Assembly (NCBI GenBank): GCA_902774045.1 | Contig: CACYGW010000003.1 | Coordinates: forward strand, 1 to 64,000 | Direction of reading: 5' to 3' | Length of the DNA stretch: 64,000 bases | DNA from: an uncultured Bacteroidia bacterium | GTDB taxonomy: Bacteria; Bacteroidota; Bacteroidia; Bacteroidales; UBA932 | In this document: in pieces, positions 1 to 9,717 of the stretch | Numbering within the stretch: position 1 is the stretch's first letter | Layout of the letters: every line of letters starts with the position of its first letter | The notes under the pieces: model-generated | What the model was told of the DNA's origin: nothing | Databases searched by the model: none | Seen by the model: only the letters and a program-made list of their open reading frames with translations | Translations under genes and position numbers: made by a program

Positions 1-112
1 AGATGAGATTTCCATTGAGGGTCGTTGGAGACTACGACGTAGATAGGCAGGAAGTGTAAGTGCGGTAACGTATTCAGCTGACCTGTACTAATGGCCCGAA
101 ATCTTTCTTCTA
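1..112 (+). rRNA. 23S ribosomal RNA, 3' end only
   Basis: The first bases match the conserved 3' terminal part of bacterial 23S rRNA, including GACTACGACGTAGATAGGC and the late ACCTGTACTAATGGCCCG motif. The gene starts outside the window, so only about 110 nt are present. The mature 3' end is estimated from the family pattern and could be off by about 10 nt. A 5S gene follows on the same strand, which confirms the order of the rRNA operon. Confidence 0.93.
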
Positions 113-163
113 TGGCACACCTAACGATATCCGATGCTTTGCAGTTTGAGAAGAGACAATATA

Positions 164-202
164 TGTTGTCATTTCGAGCGAGCGAAGCGAGTCGAGAAAT
201 CT
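164..202 (+). repeat. Dispersed palindromic repeat inside the 23S-5S spacer (copy 1)
   Basis: The 39-nt segment contains ATTTCGAGCGAGCGAAGC and ends in CGAGAAATCT. It recurs almost unchanged at 740-778. The ends ATTTCG and CGAGAAAT are roughly complementary. Repeats of this general type (TTTCGAGCGAAGCGAGAAAT) are dispersed in many bacterial genomes. It lies in the spacer between 23S and 5S, so it would be transcribed with the rRNA precursor. The remaining spacer contains a small hairpin, GAGAAA with TTTCTC near 221-251. Confidence 0.75.
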
Positions 203-260
203 ATGGGTGTTGTCCTAAAAAGAGAAATAAGGACTGAAGATGTTTTCTCTCAGAAATATA

Positions 261-343
<83 letters not shown>

Positions 344-373
<30 letters not shown>

Positions 374-417
374 CTTAGGGCACCAGGTGGGAGAGTAGGT
401 AGCTGCCGTTCTTAGGG
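344..417 (+). repeat. Perfect 37-bp tandem duplication of the 5S 3' end
   Basis: Positions 344-380 and 381-417 are identical over 37 nt, beginning CACCAGGTGGGAGAG and ending CCGTTCTTAGGG. The first copy is the functional 5S 3' end plus its flank. The second copy is an orphan 5S tail placed just before the terminator. Confidence 0.95.
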
Positions 418-450
418 TCCCGGACTGACGATTGTCAGCCCGGGACTTTT
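417..450 (+). terminator. Rho-independent terminator of the rRNA operon
   Basis: GTCCCGG and CTGAC pair with GTCAG and CCGGGAC across a GATT loop with one mismatch, followed by TTTT. It directly follows the duplicated 5S tail and is a strong intrinsic terminator for the rRNA transcript. Confidence 0.88.
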
Positions 451-473
451 GTTTATGCAATCTTCGTTATTAT

Positions 474-585
474 AATATGACCAGTAGGTTTTGTAGGTCT
501 GTCGCTTCGCGACCCTATCCGGGTGAATGCCCTCCAAAACCTACCGGTCACATACAATAGAACTTCTTAGTGCTACTTAACCGGG
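474..585. repeat. Structured 113-bp repeat, copy A
   Basis: It matches 854-966 over its whole length with few differences. The arms 478-499 and 529-550 are complementary over about 22 positions with a few mismatches. The loop between them has a nested hairpin, GTCGC-TTC-GCGAC, and a CCC/GGG pairing. A 3' tail ending ACTTCTTAGTGCTAC is shared with copy B. Copy A is the less perfect of the two. Confidence 0.88.
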
Positions 586-647
586 GAAAATCCCAAAACC
601 CCCTTGCTGCTCCGCAGCCGAGTTATTAGAAGAGGAAGCATTTGTAG

Positions 648-703
648 GCAGAGCCAGCTGCCATTCCGTGGGCGGCATGCCTCTCGAAGGGCACAGGCTC
701 TGC
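648..703. repeat. Y-shaped inverted repeat with two inner hairpins
   Basis: The outer stem GCAGAGCC (648-655) pairs with GGCTCTGC (696-703). Inside it GCTGCC (657-662) pairs with GGCGGC (671-676), and TGCCT (78-82 of the 600s, 678-682) pairs with GGGCA (689-693). Its sequence is unrelated to the 113-bp repeat, but it has the same plan of one outer stem carrying inner hairpins. Confidence 0.65.
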
Positions 704-739
704 TAATCATACAATAGTGTCATTTCGAGCGCCATATAC

Positions 740-778
740 TGTTGTCATTTCGAGCGAGCGAAGCGAGTCGAGAAATCT
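740..778 (+). repeat. Dispersed palindromic repeat (copy 2)
   Basis: Nearly identical to the 39-nt element at 164-202 in the rRNA spacer, containing TCGAGCGAGCGAAGCGAG. A truncated third copy (GTCATTTCGAGCGCC) lies just upstream at about 717-732. Confidence 0.75.
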
Positions 779-813
779 TTATATTTCTTAATCCCGGGCA
801 CCCTTTCTCCCTC

Positions 814-834
814 ATCCCGGGCTTGACCCGGGAT
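814..834. repeat. ATCCCGGG palindrome
   Basis: ATCCCGGG (814-821) and CCCGGGAT (827-834) are perfect inverted arms around a CTTGA loop. A half copy, ATCCCGGGCA, lies at 791. Dispersed repeats of this form occur in many bacterial genomes. Confidence 0.7.
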
Positions 835-853
835 CTCTATTTCTTTCTAAATA

Positions 854-966
854 AATATGACCAGTAGGTTTTGGAGGGCTGTCGCTAGCGCGACCCTATC
901 CGGGTGAATGCCCTCCAAAACCTACCGGTCACATACAATAGAACTTCTTAGTGCTACTAAACCGGG
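854..966. repeat. Structured 113-bp repeat, copy B
   Basis: The better preserved copy. Arms 858-879 and 910-931 form a 22-bp stem with a single wobble pair. The 30-nt loop contains GTCGC-TAGC-GCGAC and a CCC/GGG pairing that partly competes with it. Compared with copy A the inner hairpin loop differs (TAGC against TTC) while its stem is kept. The right end lies about 50 nt before the promoter of the next gene. Confidence 0.9.
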
Positions 967-1015
967 AGAATTATGTGGATAAATTTTTATCCTTTTCTTT
1001 TTTGGAAAAAGGATG

Positions 1016-1023
1016 TATATTTG
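1016..1023 (+). promoter_or_regulatory. Bacteroidota -7 box TATATTTG
   Basis: TATATTTG fits the TAnnTTTG -7 consensus of the phylum and ends 23 nt before the ATG at 1047. The -33 position, 19 nt upstream, holds TTTT rather than TTTG. Confidence 0.55.
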
Positions 1024-1046
1024 TATGATGTAATTATCTTTAAGGA

Positions 1047-2000
1047 ATGAGAAAATTGTATTTCTTGGCAGTAATGGTAGTTGTGACCTTGGGCTCTTTC
1101 CAGGGCTGCTGCCAGACTTCCCAAAAGGCATCATTCAACTGTGAATACATCACTACTCCGGAGGATTCTACCCTGGCGGCAAATATAGTAGCTTCCCTAA
1201 GGGAAGAGTACCTGGCCTCCAACCTGTCAACCCCAGAACTTATCGTTAGCGCAGGTCATAAACTGCTTGGGAACGAGTACGTTGGCGGAACCCTTGACCA
1301 GAACCTCAAGGAAACCCTTACGCTATACCTCCTTAAGACAGACTGCATTCTCTTTGTAGAAACCTGTACAGCCCTGGCAAGGGCTGCAAAAGAGCCCGCT
1401 TTCCCGGACAACTACTTCTACAGTTTTGCCAGTAACATAAGGCAGACCCGCTACCGTGACGGAGTAACGGATAATTACTCTGACAGAATTCACTACACCA
1501 CGGAGTGGATTCGCCAGGCCCAGAAAAACGGTATAGCAGAGGATATTACCCTGGCTGCAGGCGGAGAAGTTTGGGATCATCCAATCCATTTTATGTCCAG
1601 CCACAGCAGCTCTTACAAGCAGATTGCAGATGCTGCCAAGGACAGCGTAGCTGCCGCAAATCTGGCAAAAATCAGAGAAGTAGAAAAAACTCTTAATCAG
1701 GAGCCCCAGTACTATATTCCGGATGTTAGAATCCCGGAATGTGAGAAAAACATCCAGACCGGGGATATTATTGGCTATATGTCAGCTACAGAGGGGCTTG
1801 ATATCGCCCACGTAGTGCTGGCATATGTAACGGATAAAGACGGAAGCGTGGTCTATGGCCCTCACAGCGCAGATGCAAGAGTGGGCTTTATGCACGCGTC
1901 GATGGGCGCGATGAAGGTAATCATCGACCCTAAGACAATTGCAGATTATGCGCAGGGGCGCAAGGGAATAACAGGAATAAATGTAACAAGGGTAAAGTAA
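1047..2000 (+). CDS. DUF1460 family amidase-like exported protein
   Basis: The 317-residue product starts with a hydrophobic signal sequence (residues 4-20) followed by Cys-Cys. The mature part fits DUF1460, an NlpC/P60-like fold annotated as N-acetylmuramoyl-L-alanine amidase-like. Family marks are GNEYVGGTLD near 75-84, the likely catalytic Cys100 in KTDCILFVET, and a His in LDIAHVVLAY near 245. It probably acts on peptidoglycan fragments outside the inner membrane; the substrate is inferred from the family. The lipobox is poor, so lipidation is uncertain. A -7 box lies just upstream, and enolase follows after 50 nt. Confidence 0.8.
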   Translation: MRKLYFLAVMVVVTLGSFQGCCQTSQKASFNCEYITTPEDSTLAANIVASLREEYLASNLSTPELIVSAGHKLLGNEYVGGTLDQNLKETLTLYLLKTDCILFVETCTALARAAKEPAFPDNYFYSFASNIRQTRYRDGVTDNYSDRIHYTTEWIRQAQKNGIAEDITLAAGGEVWDHPIHFMSSHSSSYKQIADAAKDSVAAANLAKIREVEKTLNQEPQYYIPDVRIPECEKNIQTGDIIGYMSATEGLDIAHVVLAYVTDKDGSVVYGPHSADARVGFMHASMGAMKVIIDPKTIADYAQGRKGITGINVTRVK

Positions 2001-2038
2001 CCATCGACCCGAAAGATAATTAAATACAAATACATTAA

Positions 2039-3358
<1,320 letters not shown>

Positions 3359-3373
3359 ACCCCTTCACAGGCC

Positions 3374-4741
3374 GTGAGTCTGTATAATCACTTCAGGATA
3401 TCCAAACCGTCTGCGGTAAAAGTGCCGCAGACGGAGGTTCCTGAAACATACAAACGACTCAGAAACAGCACTTTCTGGGGAGTCACAGTGGCTTATAGCC
3501 TCTTTTACGTCTGCCGTATGACAATGGGCGTTGTAAAACAGCCCCTTATCGACGGCGGTTTTTTTTCTGCCGCAGAGCTGGGCATAATTAGCTCTGCAAT
3601 GTTGCTGGTCTATGCCGCAGGCAAATTTGTAAACGGCTTCATCTGCGACTATTGCAACATACGCCGCTTTATGGCGGCAGGGTTGGGGATATCGGCCGTC
3701 CTAAACCTTTTAATGGGCCTTTTAGGCCTGGTAAGGCCGATGGTTACCCTGGGGGGCGGCATTGTAATAATGCTAATCTTCTCTATTCTCTGGGGAGCCA
3801 ACGGATGGATGCAGTCGATGGGCTCGCCTCCCGGAATAATAAGCCTCTCCAGGTGGTTCTCGCTTAAGCAAAGAGGCTCATTCTACAGCATCTTCAGCGC
3901 CACTCCCTATCTTGGCAAATTCATATCCTTCATTGTGATAGGCTTCATAGTGGGTCAGGCAGGATGGCAGTATGGCTTCCTCTTTGCCGCCCTTGCCGGC
4001 GTGGCCGGCGTAGCCATCATACTAAGGTTCGTAAAGGACACACCGGAGAGCCAGGGCCTCCCGTCCATACAGCAGATTACAGGCGAGCAGCCTGTTCACA
4101 CAGACAAAATCCCCACCAGGGAACTACAGAAATACGTTTTCAGGAACCCCGGAATCTGGGTGATAGCCCTGTCCAGCGCCTTTGTCTACGTAACCCAATA
4201 CGCGGTTAGTGAGTGGGGCGTACTATACCTGCAAAAAAGCAAGCTATTCTCCTTGGAGAACGCAACCCAGATAATTGCCTTTGCCGAGTCCTTCGGCATA
4301 GCCGGAACCCTTTTGGCCGGGTGGATTTCCGACAAGCTCTTTGGCGGCAGCCGCGCGGTTCCGGTAGTGATTTCCGGCCTTTTGTGCCTGCTTTCACTAG
4401 TGCTATTTCTCTTCACTGGAGGTGGCTACGTGGCCAACATCGCCTACGTCTCTCTCTTTAGCCTTTCCATAGGCATAGTATTCTGCATAGTAGCCGGACT
4501 GATGGCTTTGGACATAGTTCCGCGCAAAGCAACAGGCGCAGCTCTTGGAATAGTGGGAATTTCGAGCTATATTGCAGCTGGAATTCAGAACGTTGTGAGC
4601 GGATTCCTAATTCAGGGCGGAAGTTCCGGTGGCGAGTACGACTTCTCGCCGGCCGCCTGGTTCTGGATTGCCGCCTGCCTGATGTCCTTCCTGCTGCCCG
4701 TGCTGGCCTGGAGGCGTATGAAAATGAAAGTTATTGAATAA
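3374..4741 (+). CDS. MFS transporter of the organophosphate:phosphate antiporter (OPA) type
   Basis: A 455-residue polytopic inner-membrane protein with about 12 hydrophobic segments. The N-terminal TFWGVTVAYSLFYVCRMTMG and the following KQPLIDGGFFSAAELGIISSA resemble the OPA family (GlpT, UhpT, PgtP), which exchange sugar phosphates, glycerol 3-phosphate or phosphoglycerates for phosphate. The substrate cannot be fixed from sequence. The start is a GTG 15 nt after the enolase stop; no upstream ATG fits. Position between enolase and a glucanotransferase suggests a phosphorylated glycolytic intermediate as cargo, which is inference. Confidence 0.82.
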   Translation: MSLYNHFRISKPSAVKVPQTEVPETYKRLRNSTFWGVTVAYSLFYVCRMTMGVVKQPLIDGGFFSAAELGIISSAMLLVYAAGKFVNGFICDYCNIRRFMAAGLGISAVLNLLMGLLGLVRPMVTLGGGIVIMLIFSILWGANGWMQSMGSPPGIISLSRWFSLKQRGSFYSIFSATPYLGKFISFIVIGFIVGQAGWQYGFLFAALAGVAGVAIILRFVKDTPESQGLPSIQQITGEQPVHTDKIPTRELQKYVFRNPGIWVIALSSAFVYVTQYAVSEWGVLYLQKSKLFSLENATQIIAFAESFGIAGTLLAGWISDKLFGGSRAVPVVISGLLCLLSLVLFLFTGGGYVANIAYVSLFSLSIGIVFCIVAGLMALDIVPRKATGAALGIVGISSYIAAGIQNVVSGFLIQGGSSGGEYDFSPAAWFWIAACLMSFLLPVLAWRRMKMKVIE

Positions 4742-4754
4742 TAAACATAGTAGT

Positions 4755-7325
4755 ATGAAAATTAGTTTTTCACTATCTTACCAGGCCCAGTGGGGCCAGA
4801 GGATTGTCATTGCCCTCAATGGCAAAAATTATGATATGGTTTGTGTCGATGGTTACCTATGGGCTGCCGAGATTGACGGCCAGCCCGCAAAAGGCGATTA
4901 TTGCTACAAGCTTTTAAGCGGGGAGTCCGTGATAAGGGAAGAAGCCGCACCTCATAGCTATCAGACCACCCCGGCGGTAAAAAATCTCATAATTAAAGAT
5001 AAGTGGAACGACATTTCCGCCAATGCTCCCTTCAAGACCGCCTTCTTCAAGAATGTAGTCTTCCGCCGTCAGGGCGTAAAGGCAAAGGCAACAACGGGCC
5101 CCGTAACCCTTAGGGTATGCGCCCCGTCGCTGCGCCCGTGGGAAAGCCTGGGCGTAACAGGCTCATTCTGCGGCTGGGGCAAACCCGTTATGCTGGATGA
5201 GACCGAATTCCCCCTGTGGACGGTAAAACTGGCTCTCGAAGGCCCTGTAGAGTATAAATTTGTGATAGTATCGTCCCGCCCGGGAGAACCTATGATTTGG
5301 GAAACCGGAGAAAACAGGGTACTTTGGGCCGATACCGCCTCAAAGGGTACCAAGGTAATAGTAAACGAGAACGAACCTAACTTTGACAAGGCCCCCTGGC
5401 GCGGAGCCGGCCTGGCAGTTCCGGTATTCTCCCTAAGGACAGAAGATGACTTTGGCGTGGGAGAATTCCTGGACCTTAAGAAGATGGTAGACTGGGCCTG
5501 CGAGACCGGCCAGAACGTTATTCAGCTGCTCCCTATAAACGATACTACTATGAGCGGCACCTGGCAGGATTCCTATCCTTACAATGCCAACACAACCTTT
5601 GCTCTGCACCCGCAGTTCGTAAACCTTCAGAAGGCCGGAGTCAAGGTAGACAAGAAATTCAAGGCGCTCCAGAAAGAGCTCAACGCCCTGCCTAAAATAG
5701 ACTATCAGAAAGTTAATGGAGAGAAGGCCCGCCTTATGAGGGAGACCTATCTTGCAGAGGCAGGCAAAAAGACTCTTGCAAGCAAGGATTACAAAGACTT
5801 TGTAAAAGAAAACGAGTCCTGGCTTCTGCCTTACTCTGTTTTCTGCTGCCTAAGGGACGTTTACGGCACCCCGGACTTCTCTGCCTGGGGCAAGATGGCA
5901 AAATACTCTGCCACGGCTGTGCGCAAATGGGCAAATGAGCATAAGGAAGACGTAGAATTCAATTACTTTGTGCAGTATCACCTTGACAGACAGCTTAAGG
6001 ATGTGGTGGCCTATGCCCATTCCAAAGGAGTTGCCCTTAAGGGAGACCTGCCCATAGGCATAAGCCGCACCAGCGTAGATGCCTGGGCTTATCCCCAGCT
6101 TTACCATCTTGACAGCCAGGCCGGCGCACCGCCGGATGCTTTCTCTACCCTGGGTCAGAACTGGGGCTTCCCCACATATAACTGGGAGAAGATGTCAGAA
6201 GACGGCTTTGCCTGGTGGAAGGCCAGGATGCACAAGATGAGCGAGTATTTCGATGCCTTCAGGATAGACCACATCCTTGGATTCTTCCGTATATGGGAAA
6301 TACCGATGGATGCCGTTCACGGCCTTCTGGGCCACTTTAATCCCGCCCTGCCTTATTCCTCGGAGGAGCTGGCCGCACGCGGCTTTGCAGTTGGAGAAGG
6401 CAAACTTACCACCCCTCCTCTGTACCAGTGGGTTCTGGAAGAAATTTTTGGCACCCGTGCAGAAGAAGTGTACCGCAAGTACATAAAGGCCGGCAAACTG
6501 GCCAAGGAGGTATCTACACAGAGGGCTGTCCTTGAGAACGTCAAGGACGAGGAGCTGCAAAAAGGCCTCCTTACCCTATTGGACGATGTCCTTTTCATAG
6601 AAGACCCCCGCAAGAAGGGCTACTGGCATCCCAGAATCTCCGGGCAGGACACCATTACTTTCCGCTGCCTGGAAGAACACCTGCAAAGAGAATTCCTGTC
6701 GCTTCACGAAGACTTCTACTATCACAGGCACAATGACTTCTGGCGCCAGAGCGCAATGTTCAAGTTACCATCGATCCTCTCCTCTACAGGAATGCTTACC
6801 TGTGGCGAAGACCTTGGTATGATTCCCGCCTGCGTGCCTTCGGTAATGGATGAGCTTGGAATACTGTCGCTTGAGATTCAGCGTATGCCAAAGAGCATAG
6901 AAGAAGAGTTCGCAAATCCGGCAGCCTATCCTTACCGCTGCGTATGTGCAACCGGAACCCACGATACTTCCAACATCAGGGCCTGGTGGGAGGAAGACCG
7001 CGAGGTAACGGCAAAATTCTGGCACGGGATGCTTGGCCGCACGGACGATATGCCTTGGTTCTGCGAGCCTTGGGTGGCAGAACTCATAGTAAAGCAGCAC
7101 CTTGAGTCGCCCGCAATGCTGTGCATACTCCCTCTGCAGGATTACTTTGCAATAGACGGGGAGGTGCGTTACGGCGGAGACCCTGCCGACGAGCGCATAA
7201 ACGTTCCGGCAATCCCGCGCTTCTACTGGAGATACCGTATGCACGTAAGCATAGAGGAACTTCTTGCCAACAAGGAGTATACGGCTCATCTGGCAGAACT
7301 CATTCATTCTGCCCGCCGCGGTTAA
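4755..7325 (+). CDS. malQ: 4-alpha-glucanotransferase (amylomaltase, GH77) with N-terminal starch-binding domains
   Basis: Transfers alpha-1,4-glucan segments between maltooligosaccharides, recycling short chains from glycogen breakdown. The 856-residue protein is long because two CBM20-like beta domains (about 1-105 and 115-215) precede the GH77 barrel; SLGVTGSFCGWGKPVML is typical of CBM20. GH77 marks include SYPYNANTTFALHP, the nucleophile Asp505 in FRIDH, acid/base Glu685 in CGEDLG and Asp737 in GTHDTSN. I chose the ATG at 4755; a TTG at 4734 in frame would add seven residues and overlap the transporter stop. This domain order is typical of Bacteroidota and plant DPE2-like enzymes. Confidence 0.94.
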   Translation: MKISFSLSYQAQWGQRIVIALNGKNYDMVCVDGYLWAAEIDGQPAKGDYCYKLLSGESVIREEAAPHSYQTTPAVKNLIIKDKWNDISANAPFKTAFFKNVVFRRQGVKAKATTGPVTLRVCAPSLRPWESLGVTGSFCGWGKPVMLDETEFPLWTVKLALEGPVEYKFVIVSSRPGEPMIWETGENRVLWADTASKGTKVIVNENEPNFDKAPWRGAGLAVPVFSLRTEDDFGVGEFLDLKKMVDWACETGQNVIQLLPINDTTMSGTWQDSYPYNANTTFALHPQFVNLQKAGVKVDKKFKALQKELNALPKIDYQKVNGEKARLMRETYLAEAGKKTLASKDYKDFVKENESWLLPYSVFCCLRDVYGTPDFSAWGKMAKYSATAVRKWANEHKEDVEFNYFVQYHLDRQLKDVVAYAHSKGVALKGDLPIGISRTSVDAWAYPQLYHLDSQAGAPPDAFSTLGQNWGFPTYNWEKMSEDGFAWWKARMHKMSEYFDAFRIDHILGFFRIWEIPMDAVHGLLGHFNPALPYSSEELAARGFAVGEGKLTTPPLYQWVLEEIFGTRAEEVYRKYIKAGKLAKEVSTQRAVLENVKDEELQKGLLTLLDDVLFIEDPRKKGYWHPRISGQDTITFRCLEEHLQREFLSLHEDFYYHRHNDFWRQSAMFKLPSILSSTGMLTCGEDLGMIPACVPSVMDELGILSLEIQRMPKSIEEEFANPAAYPYRCVCATGTHDTSNIRAWWEEDREVTAKFWHGMLGRTDDMPWFCEPWVAELIVKQHLESPAMLCILPLQDYFAIDGEVRYGGDPADERINVPAIPRFYWRYRMHVSIEELLANKEYTAHLAELIHSARRG

Positions 7326-7343
7326 TCAATTTTTACGGATTGT

Positions 7344-9557
7344 TTAATTGGCCACCTCAGATAAGAATTTGAGGCGGACCAGGCGTACCTCGAACTCTTC
7401 GTAGTCCGGGCCAAGGGCGTCTATGGCATCTTTTACGGAGTCTGACTCCGCCTCCTGCGCAAAGTAGTCGTAGATATCGTCTATCTGGTCCTGGTCTATG
7501 TTGGCCTTGATGTAATAGTCCAGATTAAGCTTTGTGCCAAACTCCACTATATCTTCTATCTGCTTAAGAAGCTCGTCAAACTCCATATCCCTTGCGGCTG
7601 CAATGTCTTCAAGGTCCATCCGGCGGTCTATGCACTGGATTATGTAAATCTTGCCCTCCGATTTGGTGGCCATACTCTTTACTACAAAGTCGTCCGGACG
7701 GGAAATCTCGTTCTCCTCTACGTATTTGCGTATAAGATCCATAAACTCCCGGCCAAATTTGTTGGCCTTGCCTTCGCCCACTCCCTGGCAATTTTTAAGC
7801 TCGTCTATAGTCAGGGGGTAAGAGAGGGACATATCTTCCAGGGAAGGGTCTGTAAAGATTACCCAGGGCTGCAATTTTAGTTTGCGGGCCATATCTTTGC
7901 GCAAGTCCTTAAGCATAGACAGCAGCACGGGGTCTCCTCCGCCACCGCTGCTTCTCATTGCTGCATTGGCTGCTGCGGTCTCCTCGTCTTCTTCATCGTC
8001 GCCAGTGCCCTCGGAGAATACACGGTCTTCGCTAAGCATTATGGTCCAGGGCTCCTTAAGGAACTCGAGTCCCTTGTCCGTAACGGAAATAAGCCCGTAG
8101 CTTTCTATATTCTTGCTTAGGAGGTGAAGAATCATTCCCTGGTGGATAACGGTGCACCAGAACTTTTCTGAGTGCTCCTTGCCGGCCCCGAACAGCACCA
8201 GCTTATCGTGATTGTAAGACTTTATAAGGGCATTGGCGTTCCCGGCCAGGATGCAGGCAAGATGCTCTATCTTAAAGTTCTCCGGCAGGGAGAGAATGAG
8301 TTTTATTACAAGGGACATTTCCTTTCTGCCGTCGAACTTTGGCCTTGGATGTACGCAATTGTCGCAGTTATGGCAGTTGTCCTGAGTGTAGTCCTCTCCA
8401 AAGTAATTGAGCAGCAGCTTTCTGCGGCATTCGTTAGACTCTGCGTAGGCCACTGTCTCCAGAAGGAGCTGCCTTCCTATTTCCTGCTCCGATACGGGCT
8501 TGCCCTGCATGAACTTCTCCAGCTTGCGGATGTCTTTGTAGCTGTAATAAGTTATGCATCGGCCCTCCAGACCATCGCGTCCGGCCCTTCCTGTCTCCTG
8601 ATAATAGCCCTCTATGCTCTTTGGGATATCGTAGTGAATGACAAAACGTACATCCGGCTTGTCTATACCCATACCAAAGGCGATGGTTGCCACTATCACC
8701 TTTACTTCTTCCATAAGGAAGGCGTCCTGATTCTCTGTACGTACCTTGGCGTCCAGGCCGGCGTGATAGGGAAGGGCGGGGATACCGTTAATGGCCAGAA
8801 GTTGGGCCATCTCCTCTACCTTTTTACGACTAAGGCAGTATATGATGCCCGATTTGCCGGGATTCTGTTTGATGAATTTTATTATATCCTTTTCCGGCTC
8901 TACCTTATCCCGCACTTCGTAGTACAGATTGGGCCTGTTGAAGGATGACTTGAATATCTTTGCGTCCGGTATCCCCAGGGTCTTAAGAATGTCGCTCTGT
9001 ACCTTTAGGGTGGCTGTGGCCGTAAGGGCAATTATAGGGGCGGGGTGAATCTCGTCTACTAGGGTACGGATGCGCCTGTATTCCGGCCTGAAGTCGTGGC
9101 CCCACTCCGATATACAGTGAGCCTCGTCAACCGCATAGAAAGAAACCTTGAGTTCTTTAAGAAGGGCAATGTTCTCTTCTTTTGTAAGGGACTCGGGAGC
9201 TACGTACAGGAGCTTGGTTTTACCCATAAGCAAATCCTCCCTTACCGCGGCAATCTGGGCCTTGTTCAGGGATGAATTCAGGAAGTGGGCAATGCCCTCA
9301 TTACCAGCCACGAAACCTCTTATGGCATCTACTTGGTTTTTCATAAGGGCAATCAGAGGAGAAATAACTATGGCGGTGCCCTCCATCACAAGGGCAGGGA
9401 GCTGATAGCAAAGGGACTTCCCTCCGCCGGTAGGCATAAGAACAAACGCGTTACCTCCTGATATAACGTGTTTTATAATCTCCAGCTGTTCTCCTTTGAA
9501 GGTATCGTAACCGAAAAAATCCTTCATGAAGGAGGATAATGATTGGTTATCAATCAT
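7344..9557 (-). CDS. recQ: ATP-dependent DNA helicase RecQ
   Basis: A 3'-5' superfamily 2 helicase for recombination and fork repair. Its 737 residues carry Walker A MPTGGGKS near 41-48, DEAH in VDEAHCISEWGHDFRPE, motif VI QETGRAGRDG, the RQC zinc cysteines (CRRKLLLNYFGE then CHNCDNC), and an HRDC-like segment near 530-610 (DPVLLSMLKDLRKDMAR). About 120 further residues follow the HRDC domain, longer than E. coli RecQ (609) but common in this phylum. It converges on malQ with an 18-nt gap. A low-complexity acidic stretch precedes the HRDC domain. Confidence 0.96.
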   Translation of the reverse strand: MIDNQSLSSFMKDFFGYDTFKGEQLEIIKHVISGGNAFVLMPTGGGKSLCYQLPALVMEGTAIVISPLIALMKNQVDAIRGFVAGNEGIAHFLNSSLNKAQIAAVREDLLMGKTKLLYVAPESLTKEENIALLKELKVSFYAVDEAHCISEWGHDFRPEYRRIRTLVDEIHPAPIIALTATATLKVQSDILKTLGIPDAKIFKSSFNRPNLYYEVRDKVEPEKDIIKFIKQNPGKSGIIYCLSRKKVEEMAQLLAINGIPALPYHAGLDAKVRTENQDAFLMEEVKVIVATIAFGMGIDKPDVRFVIHYDIPKSIEGYYQETGRAGRDGLEGRCITYYSYKDIRKLEKFMQGKPVSEQEIGRQLLLETVAYAESNECRRKLLLNYFGEDYTQDNCHNCDNCVHPRPKFDGRKEMSLVIKLILSLPENFKIEHLACILAGNANALIKSYNHDKLVLFGAGKEHSEKFWCTVIHQGMILHLLSKNIESYGLISVTDKGLEFLKEPWTIMLSEDRVFSEGTGDDEEDEETAAANAAMRSSGGGGDPVLLSMLKDLRKDMARKLKLQPWVIFTDPSLEDMSLSYPLTIDELKNCQGVGEGKANKFGREFMDLIRKYVEENEISRPDDFVVKSMATKSEGKIYIIQCIDRRMDLEDIAAARDMEFDELLKQIEDIVEFGTKLNLDYYIKANIDQDQIDDIYDYFAQEAESDSVKDAIDALGPDYEEFEVRLVRLKFLSEVAN

Positions 9558-9634
9558 AAAATAATACGGTTTCGACTACAATATATGCATTATTTTTCCC
9601 AAATCAAAGAGACTTATTCAAAAAAACTTGCGCG

Positions 9635-9666
9635 CTTGTCAAAAACAAAATAAATTCGCATCTTTG
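9635..9666 (+). promoter_or_regulatory. Probable promoter for the FKBP-dnaG-metG gene run
   Basis: CTTG at 9635-9638 lies 20 nt upstream of CATCTTTG at 9659-9666, close to the TTTG-N19-20-TAnnTTTG pattern. The ATG at 9718 is about 50 nt downstream. Confidence 0.5.
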
Positions 9667-9717
9667 TATGAATATCGGCTATTCAGAAAGTTAAACAAAT
9701 AAAAAGAATAAAGTATT

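Larger units (their letters stand above)
451..1046. other. Repeat-rich intergenic region without a gene
   Basis: No convincing coding frame lies in this stretch of about 600 bp. It holds two copies of a 113-bp structured repeat (474-585 and 854-966), a Y-shaped inverted repeat (648-703), a second copy of the spacer repeat (740-778) with a truncated copy at about 717-732, a CCCGGG palindrome (814-834) with a half copy near 791, and a probable promoter for the next gene at 1016-1023. Confidence 0.8.

Noticed and set aside
922..1222. Short minus-strand frames at the left of the DUF1460 gene
   Set aside because: They overlap the repeat element and the well-supported DUF1460 gene; no start context or family resemblance.
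4734..4754. TTG at 4734 as start of MalQ
   Set aside because: It overlaps the transporter stop; the ATG at 4755 leads directly into the CBM20-like domain.
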